From the NCBI GenBank assembly GCA_964464175.1, contig CAYXFD010000015.1, forward strand, positions 8,423 to 72,422: a stretch of DNA of 64,000 nucleotides, written 5' to 3'. Shown here one piece after another: positions 56,371 through 64,000 of the stretch. The stretch is from CAYXFD01 sp964464175 (GTDB lineage: Bacteria; Cloacimonadota; Cloacimonadia; Cloacimonadales; JAJBBL01). Both the position numbers and the translations under genes were made by a program. Below the pieces are notes generated by a model. That model did not search any database and was not told the DNA's origin. It saw only the letters and a list, made by a program, of their open reading frames with translations. How positions within the stretch are numbered: the first letter of the stretch is position 1; the number at the start of each line of letters is the position of its first letter.

Positions 56371-56649
56371 ATGACAAAAGCCGATATCGTTAAAATCATA
56401 TCACAAAAAACAGGATCTTTGCGCGAAGAGACCGCAGATATAGTCGATGCCTTTCTCGAAACGGTCAAAGAGAGCATCATAGATGGACATCACATAGAGA
56501 TCAGAGGCTTCGGTACAATGAAGACGAAAGAGAGAAAAGAAACCGTCGCCAGAAACCCCAGAACGGGAGAAAAGGTCAAGATCCCGGCCAGAAAAGTTCC
56601 GACCTTCAAATTCTCTCAGGATTTCAAGGAAGCAGTAAACAAAAAATAG
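56371..56649 (+). CDS. HU-family DNA-binding protein
   Basis: Histone-like nucleoid protein of 92 residues. The start MTKADIVKIISQKTGS and the DNA-binding arm GFGTMKTKERKETVARNPRTG with KIPARKVPTFKFS are canonical for HU/IHF. GGAGG precedes the ATG. HU or IHF subtype cannot be told from this copy. Confidence 0.95.
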   Translation: MTKADIVKIISQKTGSLREETADIVDAFLETVKESIIDGHHIEIRGFGTMKTKERKETVARNPRTGEKVKIPARKVPTFKFSQDFKEAVNKK

Positions 56650-56744
56650 TTAGTATTCGCCTCTACCCCGGTTTAGAAATTAATTCTGAGAGCAAAACCC
56701 TGTCTCAGATACGCTGACTAAGCAATTAAACCCAAGGAGGTCTG

Positions 56745-57476
56745 ATGAAACCGTTGCTTTCTAAAAAAACAGGCAGCTTTCCGGCAGTAAATAGCATTCT
56801 TTTCCTCCTCTTTTGCCTGCCGGCTGCTCTCTTCTGCCTGAGCGATGAGGAGCGTAATATACCGGGAATCTCTCCCGCCATTACCATAAAACTACCCGCC
56901 CCTGCTCTGGATAGTGATTTCTCAGTCGAAAAAGCTCTGGAAAGCAGACGCTCGGTCAGAAGATTCAAAGACGAGTCTGTCACTATTCAGGATGTCGGTC
57001 AGATTCTCTGGTCAGCTCAGGGCATTACTCATCAAGAGCGGGGATACCGTACTTCTCCCTCTGCCGGAGCCACTTTCCCCCTGGAGATCTATCTTGCTGC
57101 CGGGAAGGTGGAAGGCTTGGCACCCGGTCTCTATCATTATGTGCCCGCAGATCATCATCTGGTAAAGATAGGGTCTGAGGATCTCAGGGCAGAGCTGTCC
57201 GCTGCCGCTCTCCGTCAGACCTCTGTCAGGGACGGAGCTTTCGTGGTGATTATTGCAGCCCGATTTGAACGAACTACCGGCAGATACGGAGAACGGGGAA
57301 TTAAATATGTCCACATGGAAGTCGGTCATGCCGGGCAGAATATCCATCTTCAGGCTGAGTCACTCGGATTGGGGACGGTAGTTATCGGAGCCTTTAACGA
57401 CGAGGAGATGCAGAAAGTGCTTGATCTTCCTTCGGGTCTTGTCCCGCTTTACCTCATGCCCCTGGGAAGATACTGA
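56745..57476 (+). CDS. SagB/ThcOx-type nitroreductase with signal peptide
   Basis: A 243-residue FMN-dependent oxidoreductase. An N-terminal hydrophobic segment (SILFLLFCLPAALFCLS) suggests export. The domain starts at about 60: ALESRRSVRRFKDE (FMN phosphate-binding arginines), TSPSAGATFPLEIYLA, then HMEVGHAGQNIHLQAESLGLGTVVIGAF near the C-terminus. SagB relatives oxidise azolines in peptide natural products, but many of this subgroup stand alone. An ideal AAGGAGG precedes the ATG. Confidence 0.85.
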   Translation: MKPLLSKKTGSFPAVNSILFLLFCLPAALFCLSDEERNIPGISPAITIKLPAPALDSDFSVEKALESRRSVRRFKDESVTIQDVGQILWSAQGITHQERGYRTSPSAGATFPLEIYLAAGKVEGLAPGLYHYVPADHHLVKIGSEDLRAELSAAALRQTSVRDGAFVVIIAARFERTTGRYGERGIKYVHMEVGHAGQNIHLQAESLGLGTVVIGAFNDEEMQKVLDLPSGLVPLYLMPLGRY

Positions 57477-57538
57477 TAATCATATATATCGAACTCCTCT
57501 TAACCTATAAAGATAAACTCAAAAACAAGGAAGTTATC

Positions 57539-58234
57539 ATGAAGATTTTCGCTTCTCTCCTGGCAATAACTCTCCTCTTGAGCACTCTTCCTGCTCCCGA
57601 GACCCGGCAGCGGGAAAGAGAGGAAATGGTCAGACGGCAGATAGAGGCACGCGGAGTAAGCGACCCGGCAACTTTGCAAGCCATGAGAAACGTACCCCGC
57701 CATCTCTTCCTGCCGCCGGAACGCAGCAGACAGGCTTATACCGATTCACCCGTTCCTATCGGACAGGGTCAGACCATCTCCCAGCCATATATCGTAGCCT
57801 ACATGACCGAAATAGTCCGGCCGGACAGGGAGCATCGTGTCCTGGAGATAGGTACCGGTTCCGGTTATCAGGCAGCCGTTTTAGCCGAAATTGTCTCGGA
57901 AGTTTATACGATAGAGATTATCCCCGAACTCGCCCACTCCGGGGAAAAGGTGTTAGGGGAACTCGCTTATCAGAATGTTAAGGTAAAAGCGGGGGACGGT
58001 TATTACGGCTGGGAAGAATATGCCCCTTTTGATGCTATCGTGGTCACCGCAGCCGCCGAACATATCCCGCCACCCCTGATCGAGCAGCTCAAAGAGGGGG
58101 GAAGGATGATCATCCCTGTCGGTTCTCCCTTCATGACCCAGAACCTGATGCTGGTCGAAAAACAGAACGGCAGAATAACCACAACCTCTCTCATGCCGGT
58201 GAGATTCGTTCCCTTCACCCGTCAGAAAGACTAA
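57539..58234 (+). CDS. pcm: Protein-L-isoaspartate O-methyltransferase with signal peptide
   Basis: Repairs isoaspartyl residues using SAM. The 231-residue protein has an export-like N-terminus (MKIFASLLAITLLLSTLP), then VPRHLFLP, the PCMT signature GQGQTISQPYIVAYMTE, SAM motif LEIGTGSGYQAAVLAEI and FDAIVVTAAAEHIPPPL. Most Pcm proteins are cytoplasmic; a periplasmic form would need SAM there, which is unresolved. It follows the exported nitroreductase gene by about 60 bases. Confidence 0.9.
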   Translation: MKIFASLLAITLLLSTLPAPETRQREREEMVRRQIEARGVSDPATLQAMRNVPRHLFLPPERSRQAYTDSPVPIGQGQTISQPYIVAYMTEIVRPDREHRVLEIGTGSGYQAAVLAEIVSEVYTIEIIPELAHSGEKVLGELAYQNVKVKAGDGYYGWEEYAPFDAIVVTAAAEHIPPPLIEQLKEGGRMIIPVGSPFMTQNLMLVEKQNGRITTTSLMPVRFVPFTRQKD

Positions 58235-58375
58235 GGGCTTAACAGAAATCCTTAACCATTCTGATGAGAAAGCTTCTTATACGAAGGAATATTTTTCTAA
58301 GCAGGAAGCAGCCGGATGTGTTTTTCTTCCGGCAGGAGAACAGCAGACCGGATTAGCACCCGTATTACTTAAAGC

Positions 58376-60778
58376 ATGAAGAACTATCTCCCAATCTTTC
58401 TCGTATCACTGGCTATAATTGCCTATCAGCTTCTCCTGATCCAGGTTCTTTCTCTCGTTCAATGGTACCATTTTGCCTACATGATAATCTCTATAGCCCT
58501 GCTCGGCTTCGGAGCAAGCGGGACTCTCCTCTCAGTTTTAAGAAGACCGGCAATCCGGCATGCCCGCGCGCTCTCCCCTCTTTTTCTCTGGTGCTGCGGC
58601 TTACTGATGATGATTTCCCTCAGATTGAGCCAGACCTCTTATCTCGCTTTCGATTCCTATCTCGTTTTTCAGGATACTGCACATCTGCTGAGACTCATTG
58701 CCGTCTATCTGCTTTTCCTTCTCCCCTTTCTGAGCGGTGCCCTCTATCTTGGTCTCCGCTTCCGGTTAGAACCGGAAAACATCGGCAAACTCTATTTCTT
58801 TAATCTGACCGGTTCGGCAGCCGGCGGACTCTTAGCTATCTTTCTCCTCCGTTATCTTGCAGCTCAGCAGGCTATTGCCTTCATTGCCCTCTTCCCCCTC
58901 GCAGCAGCAGCCCTGACCGCTGTCCGGAAAATTAAAACCGCTTCGGTTCTTCCCCTAAGATGGCTGATAATTATCACTGCAACCCTGGTCATTGCCATAA
59001 TGGGTATCATCACCCCTCACCGCCTCTATCTCTCGGAATACAAAAGCCTGAGCAAAGTCCTGAACCTTCCCGAAACCTCAATCATTGCAGAAAAGACAAG
59101 CCCCTACGGTCTCCTTCAAGGGGTCTCTTCCCCCTATCTCCGTTATGCCCCGGGACTCTCCCTCCATTACAGAGGAGAGATCCCTTTCGAGACTGTCATC
59201 TTCAATAACGGGGAGTTTACCGGACCGCTCTTCCCTCCCCAGGAAGAGCTTTCCGATCACTTCTACGACTATTCCACCCTCTCCCTCCCCTTCCGCCTTG
59301 CTTCCTTGCAACATGCCCTGATCCTCGATTCCGGAAGCGGAGATCTGGCTTCTTATGCCCTGCACCGGAAATTTCCTAAGATTACCACAGTCACAGGCAA
59401 TCCTGCTCTCGTTGCTTTCATTAAAGAGGATCTGAGAGCCAAGGCACACTCTTCTGTCTATGACGACCCTGCTCTCCGTGTTGTTTCCCAGGAACCTTAC
59501 TCTTTCCTCCTGACCGATAAAAACAGTTATAATCTGATCTCCCTCCCTCTGACCGACGCTTTCGGCGGCTCTGCCGGTATCTTCGCAATGAATGAGACCT
59601 ATCTCCTGACCGATGAAGGTTTCCAGCAGATGTGGAACAGACTCTCCTCGGACGGTATTATCACCATCTCTACCTGGATAGACTATCCTCTCCGCTACCC
59701 TCTGAAAACACTCGCTGCCCTGACCGGGCTGCTGGAAAACAACGGGATATCCGACCCCGAAAGCCATATCACAGCCATCCGCAACTGGTCTCTGCTAACC
59801 TTCGTACTCAGGAAAAGCCCTCTCAGCGAAGCCGATATCTCCCTCACCCGCTCTTTCGCAGCTGAGATGGGATTCGATCTGCTGCTCCTTCCCGGACTCC
59901 GGGAAGAGGAGAGAACAAAGTTCAACGTCCTGAGCGACGATTCCCTCTTCCGTTTTTCAGATAAGATCATCAGCTCCGGAAGAAGCGAACTGTTTCATAA
60001 GTACCCTTTCAATATTGAGCCGGCAACTGAAGACAGACCCTATTTCTTTCAGTTTCTCAAGCTCACCTCGATCCCGGAACTGCTGCAAGATTTCGGCATC
60101 CGGGAACTCCCTTTCCTGGAACTGGGCTATCTTCTTGTTATCTTCACCTTCTTTCAGATAGTCATTCTGACAGCTCTCCTGATAATCCTCCCTCTCCTCA
60201 TCAAAAGATGGAGTTCACCCGGCAAGCTCCGGACTTTCTTCTATTTCAGCTTTCTCGGACTCGGATTCATGATGCTGGAGATCGTTCTCATCCAGAGATT
60301 CATCTTCTATCTCGGTACCCCTCTCTATTCTACCGCTGCCGTAATCTCCGCAGTGCTCCTCTTTTCCGGGATCGGCAGCAATTTCTCCTCCCGCCTTTCC
60401 GGAGAGAGAAAACATTTCTCCCTTATCCTCGCAGCTATCGTTGTTCTTATCTTTATCTATTCCCTTATTCTCAGCCCCCTGCTCCACGCCACTCTCCACC
60501 TGAACCTCCTGCTCAGAATACTGCTGACCATCATCTTCCTCGCCCCTTTAGCCTTCCTTCTCGGCTTCCCCTTCCCTCTCGGGATCAGAACCCTTGCCCA
60601 AAAAGATCGCAGCGATAACATCACCTGGGCTTGGGGGATCAACGGCTCCTTCTCCGTCGTCAGTACCGTTCTGGCAACTATCATAGCAGTCGAATACGGC
60701 TTCACCATCGTCATGTTCATTGCTGCCGGATGCTATTTTGCTGCTATTTTCAGCAATCTTCTCCTTCGGGAAAAGTAG
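58376..60778 (+). CDS. Polytopic membrane protein with spermidine-synthase-like domain
   Basis: An 800-residue protein. About seven N-terminal helices (1 to about 225), a central cytoplasmic or periplasmic Rossmann-like region (about 230-560) and about seven C-terminal helices (about 580-800). The centre has ALILDSGSGDLASYAL (motif I-like), and FAMNETYLLTDEGFQQMWNRLSSDGIITISTW, which parallels the late spermidine synthase region. The acidic ELD/E loop of motif II is replaced by TGNP, so SAM or polyamine binding is doubtful. The ribosome site is weak. Confidence 0.78.
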   Translation: MKNYLPIFLVSLAIIAYQLLLIQVLSLVQWYHFAYMIISIALLGFGASGTLLSVLRRPAIRHARALSPLFLWCCGLLMMISLRLSQTSYLAFDSYLVFQDTAHLLRLIAVYLLFLLPFLSGALYLGLRFRLEPENIGKLYFFNLTGSAAGGLLAIFLLRYLAAQQAIAFIALFPLAAAALTAVRKIKTASVLPLRWLIIITATLVIAIMGIITPHRLYLSEYKSLSKVLNLPETSIIAEKTSPYGLLQGVSSPYLRYAPGLSLHYRGEIPFETVIFNNGEFTGPLFPPQEELSDHFYDYSTLSLPFRLASLQHALILDSGSGDLASYALHRKFPKITTVTGNPALVAFIKEDLRAKAHSSVYDDPALRVVSQEPYSFLLTDKNSYNLISLPLTDAFGGSAGIFAMNETYLLTDEGFQQMWNRLSSDGIITISTWIDYPLRYPLKTLAALTGLLENNGISDPESHITAIRNWSLLTFVLRKSPLSEADISLTRSFAAEMGFDLLLLPGLREEERTKFNVLSDDSLFRFSDKIISSGRSELFHKYPFNIEPATEDRPYFFQFLKLTSIPELLQDFGIRELPFLELGYLLVIFTFFQIVILTALLIILPLLIKRWSSPGKLRTFFYFSFLGLGFMMLEIVLIQRFIFYLGTPLYSTAAVISAVLLFSGIGSNFSSRLSGERKHFSLILAAIVVLIFIYSLILSPLLHATLHLNLLLRILLTIIFLAPLAFLLGFPFPLGIRTLAQKDRSDNITWAWGINGSFSVVSTVLATIIAVEYGFTIVMFIAAGCYFAAIFSNLLLREK

Positions 60779-60897
60779 AATGTTGACAGAATATCATCTC
60801 CCTGCTTTGCTTACTCCGGTTTTCCTCTCCGGTCCTGATAAGCTTCCGTAAGCAGGGCAGCAGTCATTGATCCGGAGAAGTATTCCCGGGAGAAGAT

Positions 60898-63681
60898 ATG
60901 AGTTCCGCAATGAATAAGGTGAAACTGCTGTTCAGCATCGTTATCTTTCTGATATGTATTCCGCTTGCTCCATCTCCCCCTCATCCCGGGAATGACGACC
61001 TTTATCTGATCGTCCGCAAAGACCACAGACCCCTCCTTCCCCTGCCCGAATGGGGTGAAATAATATTTGCTGCAGATAACAAAGCTCTGGTCAGAAGCGA
61101 ACAGCCACCCTACATCGCTGACTACCCTGCCGGTTACCACATCCTCAAAATATCAGAAGAACAGGAAAAACAGCTCCGGGGAGAGATCGAGGGCGAAACC
61201 GGATTCCTCAATTATGAACCTGCTGTCCTGAATACTCCCGTCGTTTCTGCCCTGATCTCTTCCCTGCAGGTTTCCGGTCTGGAGAACTACATATCTCACC
61301 TGGAAAACTACCGGACCAGATTCTTCCTGCATCCGAACCGTTATCAGATAACCTCCTGGCTGACCGGGGAGTTTCATTCCTACGGCTTCACGGAAGTAAC
61401 GGTTGACTCCTTTTACATCGATGAATACAACTGGGGAAACTTTCCCCCGGTCTGGCAGTCAAATGTCATTGCCCGCCTCGAGGGAACAACCTACCCGGAT
61501 CATTATATCCTGATCGGAGGACATTACGATTCCATCATCTCCCCTCAGTTCGGAGACCCGATGGAAACGGCACCCGGAGCTGACGACAATGCGAGCGGTA
61601 CAGCCGCTCTGCTGGAAATAGCCGGAATTCTCAGGGAGAACAATTATCAGCCGAAAAAATCGCTCCTTTTCGTGCCCTTCGGTGCCGAAGAGATAGGGCT
61701 TATGGGGAGCCGCTACTACAGCCGCAAACTAAGGAATGAAGGGTATGAGCTGGAACTCATGCTCAATAATGATATGATAGCCTATACTCCGCCGGATAAT
61801 GACGACTGGAAGGTGAAGATCTTCCCCTACGGCGGCTACACCTATCTGGCGTTATTAGCGGCAAATATCTTTGAAGAATATACTCTCGTCGAACCGGAGA
61901 TCAGGCAATACAATAACCCGGCATCGGACAGTTATCCTTTCTATGAGCAGGGATATCCCTCTCTCTTTTTTCACGAGTATAATTTCAGCCCTTATTACCA
62001 CAGACCGGAAGACCTGCTGAGCAACTGCGATGTTGCTTATGCCCTGGAGATCACCAAAGCTTCCCTCCTGACCATGCTCTATTTTGACAATATCCCGGTA
62101 AAGGTAACCGGTATCAGTTTTACCGATGCCGGAGACGGAAGAGAGGTTATTGCCGGCTGGAATTATCCCGTCCCGTCAGAGATCAGTCACTACAATATCT
62201 ATCTCGGCAACTCCTCCGGCGAATACCCCGAAGTTTTCTCTACTACTGAGCAGGAGTTCAGTCTCAGCGGTCTGCAAGAGGGACAAGAATACTTTGCCGG
62301 TATCTCGGCAGTTGACCTCAACGGTCAGGAAGGGGTAATAACCGAAATGACCTTTATCCCCTCCTCCCTGCCCCAAACTCCGGCAAATTTCTCCGTCTCT
62401 TCCTTTAGAGACCACGTGATCCTCTCCTGGACCGGAAATACCGAACTGGATCTGGCTGGATACAATATCTACCGTTCAAGCCACTCCCCAGCCTCTCTTC
62501 CCGAACTTTATCTCGAAAACTATCCCGATACCCTCTTTGCCGATTACGATCTGGAGAACTTCGAATACTATTATTATACGGTTACTGCCCTTGATCTCCA
62601 GGGAAATGAGAGCGAACCGGCAGAGATGATAAAAACCCGGCTCTTTTCGCTTTGCCGGGGAATCCTGCTCCTCAATGCCGCCCCCGGAGGGGACGGAAGC
62701 TTTCTCATGCCGGAAAAAGAAACCCTTTTCCGCTACTATGACTTCCTCCTTGGCGGTTTCCGTTTCAACTATCTCACTCTGGCTGATGTTTCCGGATTAT
62801 CCCCGCTCGATATTGCCCCCTATTCCAGTCTCATCCTCTGTAATGACACAATTCTCAGCCCCGTTTATCTTCCCTCTCTAAAGGAAGCCCTGAAAGAATA
62901 CCTGGACAAGGGGGGTAATCTGCTGCTCTCCGGGTTTAACCCTCTCTCCCTTTTCACTGGCGATATCTCCTATCCGCAGGAGTTCGGACCGGACTCTTTC
63001 GTATATCAGTATCTGGGGATCGAATCTGCTTATCATTATACCGGCTCATATTTCCGCTCTGCTCTCCCTGTTTCTCCCGTTTATCCCGGACTGGAAACGG
63101 ATACCGCAAAGACCCTCCCGGCACTTGACTATCACCTTTTCAATATTGCCGGATTCCATAATACGACTGAAACTGAGGCTGTTTACCTTTATCACTCCGG
63201 TTATTCTCCGGATACTCCCGCAGGTGCAATGCAGAACAGCATAACAGGTATAGAACATAAGAACCCCGCCTTCAAAACCGTGACCCTCTCTTTTCCTCTC
63301 TATTTCATGAAGGAAGCCGATGTCTCAGCTTTACTGAACCATCTCCTGCCGGAACTCTTCCTCGAAAAACCCTGGGAGATAGAAGCCGAGACCGGAAAGA
63401 AGAAAAGGATAGCTCTCCTCCCCAGTTATCCCAACCCCTTCCGCCGGGAGACCGTTATCCCCTTCTACCTGGAAAACGAAGGAAAGGTCAGGATAGAGAT
63501 CTTCAATATCAAAGGAAAGAAAATCAAAACCCTCTACGATGGTGCTGCTGGTTCCGGCAGGAACAAAATAGTCTGGGACGGCAGAAACAACAATGAACAG
63601 CTTTGCCCCACGGGGATCTATCTCCTCAAACTGAGCCAAGGCAATCAGACCGCAACCGGAAAACTCCTCCTCCTGAAATAA
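60898..63681 (+). CDS. Secreted M28 peptidase with FN3 domains and FlgD-like sorting tail
   Basis: A 927-residue exported zinc peptidase. The signal peptide is near residues 7-25. The M28 domain (about 120-405) has GGHYDS (His209, Asp211), GADDNASGTAALLE (bridging Asp near 229), FGAEEIGLMGSRYYS (catalytic and metal Glu), MLNNDMIAY and YHRPEDLL. Two FN3 modules follow (about 405-590), then a region (about 600-835) like a ThuA/GATase fold (LKEYLDKGGNLLLSGFNP), and a C-terminal FlgD-like domain (YPNPFRRETVIPFYL...GIYLLKL...GKLLLLK). GGGAG precedes the ATG. Confidence 0.9.
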   Translation: MSSAMNKVKLLFSIVIFLICIPLAPSPPHPGNDDLYLIVRKDHRPLLPLPEWGEIIFAADNKALVRSEQPPYIADYPAGYHILKISEEQEKQLRGEIEGETGFLNYEPAVLNTPVVSALISSLQVSGLENYISHLENYRTRFFLHPNRYQITSWLTGEFHSYGFTEVTVDSFYIDEYNWGNFPPVWQSNVIARLEGTTYPDHYILIGGHYDSIISPQFGDPMETAPGADDNASGTAALLEIAGILRENNYQPKKSLLFVPFGAEEIGLMGSRYYSRKLRNEGYELELMLNNDMIAYTPPDNDDWKVKIFPYGGYTYLALLAANIFEEYTLVEPEIRQYNNPASDSYPFYEQGYPSLFFHEYNFSPYYHRPEDLLSNCDVAYALEITKASLLTMLYFDNIPVKVTGISFTDAGDGREVIAGWNYPVPSEISHYNIYLGNSSGEYPEVFSTTEQEFSLSGLQEGQEYFAGISAVDLNGQEGVITEMTFIPSSLPQTPANFSVSSFRDHVILSWTGNTELDLAGYNIYRSSHSPASLPELYLENYPDTLFADYDLENFEYYYYTVTALDLQGNESEPAEMIKTRLFSLCRGILLLNAAPGGDGSFLMPEKETLFRYYDFLLGGFRFNYLTLADVSGLSPLDIAPYSSLILCNDTILSPVYLPSLKEALKEYLDKGGNLLLSGFNPLSLFTGDISYPQEFGPDSFVYQYLGIESAYHYTGSYFRSALPVSPVYPGLETDTAKTLPALDYHLFNIAGFHNTTETEAVYLYHSGYSPDTPAGAMQNSITGIEHKNPAFKTVTLSFPLYFMKEADVSALLNHLLPELFLEKPWEIEAETGKKKRIALLPSYPNPFRRETVIPFYLENEGKVRIEIFNIKGKKIKTLYDGAAGSGRNKIVWDGRNNNEQLCPTGIYLLKLSQGNQTATGKLLLLK

Positions 63682-63758
63682 TCCCCCCCTTTTTTTTGAT
63701 TATATTCAGTCCCTCCCGCAGGCTTTATGCGTATACAGAACTTCCAGCTCTGGTTTTT

Positions 63759-63780
63759 ACAAGGGCAGAGACGCCCTTGT
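63759..63780. repeat. Hairpin before the 51-bp tandem repeats
   Basis: ACAAGGGC-AGAGAC-GCCCTTGT, a perfect eight-base stem. It uses the same ACAAG...CTTGT ends as the palindromes that follow, and so is probably a diverged relative. Confidence 0.6.
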
Positions 63781-63789
63781 TACTTTTCT

Positions 63790-63942
63790 TCTCTGCTGCT
63801 CTCCCTCCGGCTTTCCCGTACAACAAGTTGGTAACTTGTTTCCTGCTCCTCTCCCACCGGCTTTTCCCGTACAACAAGTTGGTAACTTGTTTCCTCTTCC
63901 CCTCCCTCCGGCTTTCCCCGTACAACAAGTTGGTAACTTGTT
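63790..63942. repeat. Three tandem 51-bp units, each with a 19-bp palindrome
   Basis: Units at 63790-63840, 63841-63891 and 63892-63942, each exactly 51 bases. Each ends in the same palindrome AACAAGTTGGTAACTTGTT (at 63822, 63873 and 63924), preceded by a conserved CCCGTAC and a pyrimidine-rich stretch (CTCCCTCCGGCTTT) that varies slightly. The units lie about 110 bases after the M28 gene. Confidence 0.9.
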
Positions 63943-63947
63943 CTTTT

Positions 63948-63968
63948 CCGCAAATTAACAATTTGCGG
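63948..63968. repeat. Hairpin after the 51-bp tandem repeats
   Basis: CCGCAAATT-AAC-AATTTGCGG, a perfect nine-base stem with a three-base loop, directly after the last 51-bp unit and followed by TACATTC. It differs in sequence from the repeated palindrome but has the same layout, being followed by GTAC-like bases. Confidence 0.6.
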
Positions 63969-64000
63969 TACATTCTCTGCTAAGCTTCCGCAGGATTTTT

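Noticed and set aside
59078..59767. 229-codon antisense open frame under the spermidine-synthase-like gene
   Set aside because: It mirrors codon bias of the sense gene, resembles no family and lacks a ribosome site.
63822..63942. CRISPR-like repeat array
   Set aside because: Only three repeats, each palindromic, with spacers that are nearly the same sequence, and no cas genes. It is a tandem repeat.
63603..63983. Open frames with repeated YNKLVTC (+) or QVTNLLYGK (-) peptides
   Set aside because: They arise because the 51-base repeat period is divisible by three; no ribosome site and partial overlap with the M28 gene.
1..64000. Mobile elements, prophage, integrases, riboswitches and attachment sites
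   Set aside because: I found no transposase, integrase, phage protein, terminal inverted repeats or recognisable riboswitch core anywhere in the window.

Overview
The window is about 64 kb of a Gram-negative chromosome with no phage, insertion sequence, CRISPR or rRNA. The organism looks like a member of the FCB superphylum, most likely Cloacimonadota (WWE1). This is an inference. It rests on secreted proteins that end in a FlgD-like sorting domain (YPNPFNPET...GVYLYR...GKMILLK), FN3 and choice-of-anchor J modules typical of that group, very large periplasmic TPR proteins, Gld-type ABC genes, LPS genes and moderate GC content.

Layout. 0-9 kb (+): cardiolipin synthase, a HisC-like aminotransferase, endonuclease IV, an inositol monophosphatase, a secreted sorting-domain protein closed by a strong terminator, and PriA. 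9.3-15.3 kb (-): two membrane proteins, two paralogous lipoproteins with ComEC-like metallo-beta-lactamase domains, and a TagF-like transferase. 15.7-21.4 kb (+): M42 peptidase, glutamate racemase and four glycosyltransferases, apparently a cell-wall/LPS-core operon. 21.5-23.6 kb (+): a small unknown protein, ndk and ackA. 23.7-34.4 kb (-): REC-PAS-GGDEF protein, trmFO, queC, rqcH, a 1189-residue TPR protein, a VOC protein that seems to start on ATT, a ferritin-like protein and a ChaN-like lipoprotein. 34.5-36.4 kb (+): argF and a PAP2 phosphatase.

36.6-47.2 kb (-) is the most interesting part. It is one tight operon encoding a beta-barrel-like protein with a coiled-coil tail, two huge TPR proteins, a small secreted protein, one ExbB/TolQ-like protein, two ExbD/TolR-like proteins (one lacking the proton-carrying Asp) and a protein with a cytoplasmic FHA-like domain, one membrane helix and a periplasmic TonB-like end. 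One TolQ, two TolR, FHA-TonB and TPR proteins together resemble the AglRQS-Glt motor and envelope complex of Myxococcus. I read it as a proton-driven, envelope-spanning machine of unknown task. A GAF-HD-GYP c-di-GMP phosphodiesterase gene diverges from it.

49.8-50.0 kb holds tRNA-Lys(TTT), tRNA-Glu(TTC) and tRNA-Glu(CTC) with a clear terminator. 50.3-55.4 kb (+) encodes a Gld-type ABC ATPase and permease, a GldG-like protein, DUF4340 and DUF4159 proteins. 55.5-63.7 kb (+) encodes an LpxH-like hydrolase, HU, a SagB-type nitroreductase and a protein-isoaspartate methyltransferase (both with export signals), a spermidine-synthase-like membrane protein and a large secreted M28 peptidase. The window ends in three exact 51-bp tandem repeats, each with a 19-bp palindrome.
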